Below, piece by piece: positions 55,749 to 64,000 of a stretch of DNA of 64,000 bases. Location: assembly GCF_902167145.1 (NCBI RefSeq), contig NC_050101.1:179238428-179302427 (forward strand), in the 5' to 3' direction. The stretch's first letter is position 1. Each line of letters begins with the position of its first letter. Under the pieces are notes generated by a model. The model searched no databases. It worked only from the letters and a program-made list of their open reading frames with translations, and was not told the DNA's origin. Source of the stretch: Zea mays (lineage: Eukaryota; Streptophyta; Magnoliopsida; Poales; Poaceae). Made by a program: the position numbers and the translations under genes.

Positions 55749-57509
55749 GACTGGAACACAATTTTGCATGACCCGCACATAAAACTAGGGTCACATCCAT
55801 GTAGAGTGAACTGGAGTGCTAGGTAGTGGTACCACAGACACCATGCATGTCGTCACTGTTAATTACGTACTCCATGGATGGATGCATGTCTACATGGTGG
55901 GTATCCAAGGATCGATGCATGGCAGGCACAACAGGAGTAGTGTACCACTACTTGTACGTGTCTGTCTACATGAGTTTACAGTTCACATAGATCATCTGGT
56001 CATCTAATATGACATATCTATTTTATATATCTAAAGCCATGTGCTTCTAATAACTAGAGAAAACTCTGTCCAGACGTACCATCCGATTGAGCCGGATCAG
56101 ATTCGAGCGTCTATAAAATAAGTCTCAGAGTGCTAGGGTTCAGTTTTTGATGCCCCATTCCAATGCACAAGCGATGGCGCCCACCCAGACGCGTGCGACA
56201 GCGGCGGTTGCTCGAGCGCGCAGCGGTGGTAGACCCCAGGAGCTGCGGTTGCAGCGGCGATGGTTCCTCGACCCGGAGTCACGACAGCGGTTCCAAGATT
56301 CGGAGGCGCGGTGGCAGTGGCTTTCCGATCCGGAGGGCGAGTGAAGTCAGGCCCCGAGGCGGGCGAGTGGCGGTGACCCCGGGGCGTTGAGACGGACGAG
56401 AGGCGGTGACACTCCCAAGGCGGGCGTGCAAGTGGCGACGACGCTCTCGAGGCGGGCGAGCGACGGCTTCGCACCCCTTGGCCCGATCGACAGCGACACA
56501 CCATAACCCACGAACAACGGTGGTGCTCCTCGATGTGCGAGCAGCGACGACGCCGCATGAGGCGCGAGGATCGAGCGGCGTCCACGGAAGGCGCGAGGTG
56601 CACGCGGCGACGATCGCGTGTGACATCCTCTGATCTGGCGCAGTTCGCGCCCCAAGTGACGACCTCCCTCAGAACTTGTGTCCTCGGCGGCGTCCTCTGA
56701 TGACTACCTCCCACAATCCATGTTATGTCTTCGATTATTGTGTTTTATGCCTACCACATACACTATTTACGCTAAAAACTGAAGGATTTTACGCTCATAC
56801 ATGGAGTTCGTACATCAGTTTACTGGATGCCATATTTGTTGCATGCACAATGAAAAAGAAATTCCTTGATTTATGTTGTTACCGTAAAAATCAAATCAAA
56901 TCATTTATGTTCGTAACTGCTAAATTTTTTACATCTACAATGAAATTGTCCCTAATTCCACGAGGGTTGTTAGTTGGACCGATATTAGGTTTTTTTATCA
57001 ATTATGCTACACGGTGTAGGTTTTTATGAGGCTTTGTATAAGAATTTATGCTTTGCGTGACTCATGTCATCTATTTTTTTGCGCACGTGCAACGAAAACA
57101 AAAATATTATCAGAAATTTGTGTGCACGCAATGGAAACTTCCACGATCTACCATAATTATCGGATCTATCATAATAATAGATCTGCATTCATGCACGTGC
57201 GAGTGTGCACGGGTCCAGTGGTTGGGCGATGTTTTTATGCCATCTCTATGAACTATTTACGTTATTTCTGTGAACTATTTATGCTAGTTGCGCAAAAAAA
57301 AACAGAACCATAATTTATGGCGTGTGTGACACACGGGTGTTAGGATGTTGGATCGGGCTTTGATTGACGTACGTGGGGGAGGTTTGATCTGGTGGTGTAC
57401 ACAGGCGTGGGTGGACGCGCCGGTGCGGTCCAACCAGATTACAGGAGGTGGTGGACCAGGGTTTCCTCTACCATTTGAAAGTCCAGGACTTCCTCTCTCT
57501 CTCTCTCCG

Positions 57510-57510
<1 letters not shown>
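55749..57510. other. Low-copy-looking DNA, no supported gene
   Basis: A TATA-like CTATAAAATA at 56111-56120 is followed by a GC-rich block (56150-56690) with diverged short repeats (GAGGCGGGCGAG type). Frames there lack family resemblance. The remainder is AT-rich. Confidence 0.4.

Positions 57511-57511
<1 letters not shown>

Positions 57512-57598
<87 letters not shown>
57512..57598. repeat. (AT)n microsatellite with GA tail
   Basis: About 34 AT units run from 57512 to 57580 and then pass into (AG)9. A CT-rich run (57493-57507) lies on the other side, so the whole is roughly self-complementary. Confidence 0.9.
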
Positions 57599-57658
57599 GT
57601 TAAGTTCCTATTGTTCAAAAAAAAAAAAAGTGAACGAAGTTTTTACAATACCAAAGTA

Positions 57659-57892
57659 CTAACTCCGTTCACAAATATATGACAATGTTGATATTTTTAA
57701 AAAACTTTGACCACTCGTCTTATTCAAAATATTTATTAAAAATGTAAAATTTTAAGTCAAGCACAACAAACTACCTTAATGATAAAATAAATCACAAAAA
57801 TGATAACTCATTAGTTTTTGAATAATAACAGTGGTCAAAGTTTTCTTTTAAAAAGTCAGTCACCAGTGTCATATATTTATTAACGGAGTGAG
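57659..57892. mobile_element. Stowaway-like MITE (234 bp), TSD TA
   Basis: The termini CTAACTCCGTTCACAAATAT and the complement of TATTTATTAACGGAGTGAG are inverted copies with the CTCCGT core of Stowaway elements. TA dinucleotides flank both ends (57657-57658 and 57893-57894). Confidence 0.8.
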
Positions 57893-57894
57893 TA

Positions 57895-59395
57895 AAATGC
57901 ATGATCTGTGTGGTACATATCTTGTACACGCATTGTGTTGTATAAATTAACTGGATACGATCGGTGTTCATGCAGTTATGGCAACTTGTAGGGGTGGCTG
58001 GCATTGGCAAGGCTACAGCAGCTAACCATGGTATGGGGGAGGAATACTAGAATGGTACAACCAGCAAGAGCATGCATGGATGTGATGCAGAGAGCAGCAT
58101 CGATCTCATCTCATGTCAAACCCAAACATGGCGTTGTCTCTGCATAGAGATGCAGAGCAAACTGTGGTGGTGGTACAATGTTGGCTGTTGCAAGATATAA
58201 AAAAAGGTGAAAACATTTCAACTCTTGCTTTTCCCTTTTTGCAGGCTGCAAACTGCAGGTCTCTGTATCTGTGTGTTCGTACGTGTACTACTGTTTTTTA
58301 TTGGTAGGTCTTTATTCGTTACTAGTTTCAGTTTACACTGGATCTAGGATGGGTATTATATTATAAAGCCTGTAAAATTACGGACACCTATTCTGCAATT
58401 GGCCAGCGACAACTTTAATTTGATTATATATAATACATATATGCTTGCCTTATTTTTAACAGTCAATCAAATATATACATTTTTGTTAGGTGAATGACTG
58501 TGATGCAAATATTTGTATATAAATTATTCCCATGCCTCTATCCTCGTGAAAGATTATTTAAAATAATATGCTATTATTTTATATAAGTTATTCACGTCAC
58601 GTCTGTCATTATAAAAGATAAAGAGTTCAAAATCTCTATTATATCTGCCGTGTCAGAAAATGAACAAAGAGAAAACATACAATTTAATATAAATAACCTT
58701 GGTTAGTTAGAGATGTGAAACAATAACTATTTCTTGTGTCCTAAAATTATGACTCGTGTCAGAGGACTAGTTTAAACAATCGAATTGCTTTATTAGGATG
58801 AATTTTTGATTGTTTGTCGACTCTGATAAAATTTGCAAATACTTTCGTAAAAACACTGTTACAATTTGAAAAATCGATGTCATATAATAATGAAGTTGAC
58901 TCCTATAATGTTCTTTGGGGAGGGGGGGGGTCCCTCCTATATGCTTAAACGCCACCCTTTGTGTGCCTAAACATTTTATAAGATATTTTCTTTTTTATGT
59001 ACATTTTTTATTCTATATCTAGATATATTGTACATCTAAGTATATGATAAAAGTTACATATCAAGAAAACTCAAAATATATCATAATTTGAAATAAATGA
59101 AGTATATTATATGTCGTATGCCTGCAAGGTTACAATCGTGCACGACAATATACTTGCATGACTATATACATTTTTTTGACATAAATCATTAATTGTCAGC
59201 ATTCGGAAAAGGCATATCCCCGATGCTGGCAAAAATACCCTTTAAAACCTCATCAATAAAGATTGACCCACAAAGAGCCCGACTCAATGTCATTCTAGCA
59301 TTCATGGCGCCCAATAACCTGAGGGCCAAGCCCCGCCTCCACCAGGCCTCGGTCCTAAGAGGGAAATGGGCTTAAACATTTCCTATAATCGATTT
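57895..59395. other. AT-rich intergenic DNA
   Basis: No gene, RNA or complete element recognised. A run of nine Gs lies at about 58921-58930. Confidence 0.35.
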
Positions 59396-60020
59396 TGGTC
59401 TTTGACGTCCATTACAAACCACGTGGACTAACTAGTTTGCCTAGTCGTCATTTATCTTAGGTGCATAAAGTTCAACATAAACCAACAATGAAAATGAGTT
59501 GGGGAACTCTATAAAGTTTGGAGCAAAAACAAGTATTGGTGCAGCCAGTGGCGCACCAGACACTGTCCGGTGCCCAGGCCGAGGCACCTCGCGAAATGAC
59601 CAGTCTCGGGTTTTCTTAGAGCAACTCCACTAAAATTCACCGGATTGTCCGGTGTGTCACCGGACTGTCCGGTAAGCCAACGGAGCAATGATCAACTTCG
59701 CCAACGGTCGACTGCGCTGACGAAGGAACAATGGATAGAGCCGAAGTCAGAAGTCAGAACTGCAAACTCAGAATGCACCGGACTGTCCGGTGTGCCACCG
59801 GACTATCCGGTGCCGCATAAGGACAAAAAACTTTAACGGTCAACAACTCCAAACCCCAACGGTTGGCTGACGTGGCACTCACCGGACAGTGAACAATGCC
59901 ATGTCCGGTGTGTCCGTCGACAGCAAAATCAGCCAACGGCTAGGAAGTGGTTGGAGGTATAAATACCCCCAACCATCTCCATTCAAGCTTTCTAAGCCTC
60001 TCACACTTCTCATTCAATAC
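59396..60020 (+). mobile_element. Copia LTR fragment (Opie/Ji-like), degenerate
   Basis: It contains GGACTAACTAGTTTGC, several CACCGGACTGTCCGGTG-type palindromes (59565-59815) and a TATA box (GGTATAAATACCCCC at about 59957-59971), in the order seen in the LTRs of E1 and E3. Neither LTR end is intact and no internal region is attached. Confidence 0.65.
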
Positions 60021-60828
60021 ATGTAATACCTAACTTTTGGATATTAAGAAAAGAGTTAATCTTCTTATAGGTGTTGCCCTCTACTTATTAGAACATGTGA
60101 ATAATTATGTTTAAAGTGAATAATTACTTAATGAAACATAAATAATTTATGCATCATGTTGGAGATTTTGTTTGTGCATTTAATTAAAATAATAATGAAA
60201 GAATAATATTGAGGTTAGGATCCAATCTAATTTGAAATCTAAAACCTAGAGAGGAAATAGAAAAGAAAGGAGAAGAAAAGGAAAAGAATATATATGTATA
60301 TATAAAAGAAATATCTCCTCATGCAGGTATTTTTATTTATTTACTTATTCATTTAATTATGGCACTTGACCTCTGTGTGAAGACCACAACATAAATTTGA
60401 ATTCAAATGTTGGATTTCGAAATTTGAAAGGAATTCAAACAGAAATAAAGAAAATAAAAGAAAATGTCGTTGGGCCGAGAACTCAGATTTCGGCCCACCT
60501 TCTCATCCCACGCCGTGCAACCCATTAGCCTAACGGTCAGCCGCACAGACAGCCGGGGCCCGTTCGTCGGTCACGTGACGCTGTGGCACAAACTCCTCCA
60601 GCTAGCGAGTGGGGCTTGGGTCCAGTGCGCCACCTTCCTCGACCTCGCGCGCATGGCGGATGGGTCTCAACCACTGAGCTGCAAAATCGGGCGTCAGCTG
60701 GCCTGACAAACCATACCCGCGCCTATAAACACTTGCGCCGCATCTAGGTCACTCGTTTCACGAACGCGCCAGAGCCCAAATCGAGAGAGAGAGAGAGGGA
60801 AGCGGCGACCCTGCATCGAGTTGAAACG
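60021..60828 (+). mobile_element. Gypsy-type LTR fragment beginning TGTAATACC
   Basis: The start TGTAATACCTAAC resembles the TGTAACACC start of Del-type LTRs, and a TATA box (CCTATAAACAC) lies at about 60722-60732. The right side is lost. There is no internal region next to it. Confidence 0.45.
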
Positions 60829-60955
60829 GGGATGGGGAAGAAATGTCCCCCGCAAGCGTTCGTGGGAATCCCCGCGGGGAAATTTTTTCATCGCGGGGAC
60901 GGGTTTGGGAAGCTAAAACCCGACGGGGAATTCCCCGTTGCCATCCCTAGGTCCA
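60829..60955 (-). mobile_element. Fragment of a GGGGAATTCCCCG-containing repeat
   Basis: On the minus strand it starts CTAGGGATGGCAACGGGGAA and continues with CCCCGCGGGGATTCCC, a repetitive motif familiar from small plant DNA transposons. The termini are not both visible. Confidence 0.4.
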
Positions 60956-61320
60956 ACCTCTGGCATGAGGGCCTAGGCCCACAGGTCATGCACCTGGTGC
61001 ACCGGTTTCTGCGTATAGAGAAGTCGCACCACCGCTCGCGCCAGTACCACGCCTCCTCAAGGCCACCGCAGAAGACAGAGAAGTTAAATTTTCAAAACCA
61101 ATGCAGCGACTCGAGGCACCCCGCACATGGCCCAACAAAGCCATTAAGTGCGGAGGTCACGAATCAGTCAGCCGTGGGGACAGACGTGGCAGTCAGCGTG
61201 ACCAAGAGCTGACCGGCAGTAATTGCTCCAAACGGGCGCACAGAAGCAGCGAGCCAATCAGTCAAACTTTGGCTCCACATGCAGGCTCGTATCCTCCCCT
61301 GAGGCGGGCCCGGGGGCCAC
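60956..61320 (+). mobile_element. E8: end of gypsy internal region with polypurine tract
   Basis: It is non-coding and ends in GAGGCGGGCCCGGGGGCCAC next to the LTR start. It is the only remaining internal part of E8. Confidence 0.55.
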
Positions 61321-61890
61321 TGTCGGTACCCTGAATCAGGGGTACCCCTTACTACAGTATGAAGACACGGTGCCCGTACGACGATATCTAGCCGCATGGA
61401 GAACAACACCCGACCCCGCCACGTGGACGGCTCAAGGGGCACCACGTGGCGAGGAAAGATGATACATCCCAGAATGTATCAGTTGGACCAGACCTCCGCG
61501 AGGAAGCACCGGACCCCTGTACGCGCAACCCGGACCCCTGATTACGGTCCGGGACGCCCAAGTAAGCATGCCAGGTCCCTTGGATGGGGTCCAGATCCCT
61601 CCGAGTAAGGTCCGGGCCACAACGAGGTCCCAAGACAGGGGATACCCTAGCATAAGCAAGGGTCCGGTACTAACACGTGTCAAGCCTTATCCTGTGCGCT
61701 TGCGCTCCCCGCTCAGCGGAGACCCGCTGCTACCGCGTGGCTTGTCGCCCGTGACATAAGCCAGCGGGCGGAGCCTGACGTAAGGCCTCTAGGTCGCGCG
61801 GTCTCTGCATTTATTGCGGAGAGGACGCGCTGCCTATCCACCCTGCTGACAGGCGATGTGCCCCCTCAGCATTTAATGCGTCCTGTCAAC

Positions 61891-62442
61891 TAGGGCTGGG
61901 CATTCGGTCTATTAGGGTAATTCGGTTCGGTCTATTCGGGTTTGTGAAATTTCGGGTTCTGAAAAATGAGAACCGAAATTTTCAAAAATATTTTAGGAAC
62001 CGAACCCGAATAGACTCACAATTTCAGTTCGGTCTATTCGGTCCACTGAATAGACCCGAATTGTAAAGAGACTAGTATATTTTGTTAAAATATATACAAT
62101 GAATAATTAATTGAAAGTACTATTACTACAACAAGTGACTATAAAAATTAGCATACAAAGATATATATATATACTATTGTTAAGATGATATCATTATTTC
62201 TAGCTAATAAGTTCATAAATCATATAATAATACTATCACATATTAAGAGTTTTTTTATATTTCGGGTTATTAGGTCTATTCGGGTTTTAAAGGTTAGGAA
62301 CCGAACCCGAACCCATACCCCGAAATATAGCACAAATAGGAACCGAACCCAAACCCAAAAACCCGAATAGACCGACAATTCGGTCTATTCGGGTTCGGTT
62401 CGGGTTCGGGTTTAGTTTTCGGTTTTAAAATGCCCACCCCTA
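61891..62442. mobile_element. Non-autonomous hAT element (552 bp), TSD CTGTCAAC
   Basis: It begins TAGGGCTGGGCATT and ends AATGCCCACCCCTA, inverted with one mismatch. The flanks are the exact 8-bp duplication CTGTCAAC at 61883-61890 and 62443-62450. The interior is filled with inverted copies of TTCGGTCTATTCGGG and its complement CCCGAATAGACC. There is no transposase. Confidence 0.88.
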
Positions 62443-62719
62443 CTGTCAACTCCGCTGGCAGGTGGCGCCAGGGCCATCCTACAAACGGCGCACCTGTCCA
62501 GTCCATTGTCAAACAGTGCGCCCGTGCTGTGCGGTGCACTATGTCCATCATCCCTTATAAGAGAAGCTTCCCCTGCACGCCGATACTATGCAGATCTCGA
62601 ATGTCAGGGCACAAGAAGATTGCTCGAGCGACGAACATTAGTAGCTCCAAGTACTGCATCCATTATGTTCCTGGGCCCACATGTCGGGGCTCAGTACCCT
62701 TGTGCATGCCCCCTTAGTT

Positions 62720-62728
62720 ATAAAAGGG
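62720..62728 (+). promoter_or_regulatory. TATA box of E8 LTR
   Basis: TATAAAAGG lies in the right half of the LTR. Confidence 0.5.
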
Positions 62729-63032
62729 GAGGCATGCAACGTTACAATATAGGCTCTGGGAGACTCTGGGCTCTCAAGCTTCCACAACAATCCAACACAC
62801 AGTGGAGTAGGGTATTACGCTCCGGCGGCCCAAACCACTCTAAACCCTCGCGTGTTCATGTGCTCGGTGATCGCCTAGCAAGACAGGCAAAACGCTTAAG
62901 CCCCTTCCTCATCTTAGGATTTAGGGCGGGTGCATTCCGCCACCCCACCGGAGAATTCCCTCTCCGACAGTAGGCTTCGGGAGAGATGTAGTAGATGTTT
63001 TTTCTATCATAGATGTAGATATAAACACACAT

Positions 63033-63100
63033 GTGGTGTAGCGGTAGGTACTAGTCGCATTTGCCTGAGAGGTTGTGGGTTCAAATCCCCTAGGGTCATT
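63033..63100 (+). ncRNA. tRNA-like module with Pol III A and B boxes (left copy)
   Basis: TGGTGTAGCGG at 63034-63044 matches the A-box consensus, and GGTTCAAATCC at 63078-63088 matches the B box, 33 bases apart. The module resembles a degenerate tRNA or the head of a tRNA-derived SINE. A functional tRNA is unlikely because a clean acceptor stem is not apparent. Confidence 0.5.
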
Positions 63101-63363
63101 TGTGTTTTTTAGTTTTAGCTAGACGTGGGTTGTATGGAATGGTGGTAGAACAGGAATGGCAGACTACTCTTGCAGTCTTAATAAATAGTAGAGATTAATA
63201 TTTATGATGCATAATTATTTATTATATTAAACATTAAATATATATAAATATTGATAATATCTCTACTTCCTGTTCTGCCATTGCCGTTCTGCCACCCCCA
63301 TTCCCATTCTTTATTCTTTATCGTACAGCCCACGTCTAGCTAAAATTAAAAAAAACACACATG

Positions 63364-63428
63364 TCCTCAAGGGGATTTGAACCCATGACCTCTCAAGCAA
63401 AGGCTAAGAGTAGCTACCGCTACACCAC
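63364..63428 (-). ncRNA. tRNA-like module with Pol III A and B boxes (right copy)
   Basis: Read on the minus strand: A box TGGTGTAGCGG (63427-63417) and B box GGTTCAAATCC (63383-63373). Both boxes are identical to those of the left copy, while the sequence between them differs at several positions. The two modules point toward each other. Confidence 0.5.
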
Positions 63429-63585
63429 ATATGTGTTTATGTCTACATCTATGATAGAAAACACATCTACTACATCTCTCACCAAGCTCACTTGCTACCC
63501 TTGCACAATGCGTAGTAGTAGATAAGTATCACCGAGATTCTTGAATTAGATTTTTGGATGGAGGTAATATTATTTAAAGAAGAGC

Positions 63586-64000
63586 TGTTGGGGACTTGTT
63601 CTTAAATGCTATGAATTAAGAACAAGGCAACATAAAATGTTAAATGTTAACGTTCTTCGTCCATGAAACATTATTCCCTTGAGGATAATGAGCCTTAGAC
63701 GAAGGTCAACGAGAATATGATTACGAAGCTTAAATCTTCGTAATAAAATTTCAATAAATATTATAAGACAACGTAGAATAAAGAGTATAAAAAGGGTGAA
63801 TAATTCATAAATGAATTATATTGTACTATATTTATTTGATATGATGAATCATTGAATACAATAATACCTCTGCCTTGGTAAAGGTTGGATTCCGAAAGAT
63901 GCGATTGCAATTATCAGAATGCCTGAACAGTAAAGGAATACTGTTCACTATTTATAGGCATAGGGCGCAGCCTGTGAGGAATTACAAGTATGCCCCTTAT
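63586..64000 (-). mobile_element. Huck-like LTR (partial, runs off window)
   Basis: It starts TGTTGGGGACTTGTTCT and follows the E4 LTR (12417-13048) closely, including the TGAACAGTA...TACTGTTCA inverted repeat (63924-63947) and the minus-strand TATA at 63949-63958. The flank on the left (AGAGC and beyond) is not a primer binding site. It is therefore either the 3' LTR of a minus-strand element lying to the right, or a solo LTR. Confidence 0.8.

Larger units (their letters stand above)
61321..62969 (+). mobile_element. E8 3' LTR (gypsy-type), interrupted by a hAT element
   Basis: It is bounded by TGTCGGTACC and CTCTCCGACA. A TATA box (TATAAAAGG) lies at about 62720-62728. It is 1649 bp including the 552-bp hAT insert and its 8-bp duplication, so about 1.09 kb originally. 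Family is unassigned. Confidence 0.75.
62974..63487. repeat. Foldback of two tRNA-like modules (arms about 230 nt)
   Basis: The left arm (about 62974-63205) and the right arm (about 63255-63487) are inverted copies, each with GAGATGTAGTAGATG at its outer end and a tRNA-like stretch inside. The centre is an AT-rich loop. The left arm starts within a few bases of the E8 LTR end. I found no clear target duplication. Confidence 0.85.

Noticed and set aside
57024..57313. 95-codon frame starting MRLCIRIYALRDSC
   Set aside because: It has no recognisable domain, lies in AT-rich DNA with overlapping frames and has no splice or promoter context.
63033..63100. A functional tRNA gene
   Set aside because: A and B boxes match, but I could not see a convincing acceptor stem or anticodon arm, and the module is part of a repeated foldback.

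Overview
The window is nuclear DNA from a large, retrotransposon-rich grass genome, almost certainly maize (Zea mays) or a very close relative. The grounds are Opie/Ji-type Ty1/copia elements with CACCGGACTGTCCGGTG palindromes in their LTRs, a Tekay/Del-like Ty3/gypsy element with LTRs of about 3.6 kb, Huck-like Tat-lineage gypsy sequences, CACTA DNA transposons and many small MITE-like insertions. I found no intact host gene. Essentially all coding capacity belongs to transposable elements. Family names are from recognition, not from a database search, and should be read as 'like'.

Layout, left to right. 1-9377: the 3' end of an Opie/Ji-like copia element (E1), whose LTR is split by a complete CACTA element (CACTA-1, 807-8821, TSD TAC) carrying apparently intact tnp2-like and tnpA-like genes. 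9378-13048: a minus-strand, gag-less Huck-like gypsy element (E4). 13049-13832: the pol end and 3' LTR of a plus-strand gypsy element (E5). 13833-16318: a decayed minus-strand Reina-like gypsy pol (E6) containing a 187-bp triplication and a solo LTR. 16319-16590: an unrecognised gene fragment. 16591-21830: mostly low-copy DNA with two Tourist-like MITEs, a 90-bp LINE insertion, a foldback and a 568-bp hAT element.

21831-47260: a minus-strand Tekay-like element (E7), truncated and internally deleted. It hosts two younger copia elements: E2 (25441-34588, minus, mutated) and E3 (37515-46505, plus, TSD CTAGG). E3 is nearly intact, with LTRs that differ only by one 19-bp repeat unit as far as I compared them. 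47260-55748: a MITE-like palindrome, then the remnant of one CACTA end (CACTA-3) into which CACTA-2 (48189-55538, TSD TCA) inserted. CACTA-2 encodes an uninterrupted tnp2/tnpA-like fusion and contains a foldback of about 1 kb. 55749-64000: low-copy DNA with a Stowaway MITE, two LTR fragments, a gypsy 3' LTR (E8) with a 552-bp hAT element inside it, an inverted pair of tRNA-like modules with Pol III A and B boxes, and the start of a second Huck-like LTR running off the window.

The nesting gives a relative history: E7 before E2 and E3; E5 before E4 before E1 before CACTA-1; CACTA-3 before CACTA-2; E8 before its hAT insertion. The strongest candidates for something not already described are the CACTA-2 fusion transposase, the CACTA-2 foldback, the inverted tRNA-like pair at the right end, and the conserved splice-acceptor-like gag/pol junction in E2 and E3.
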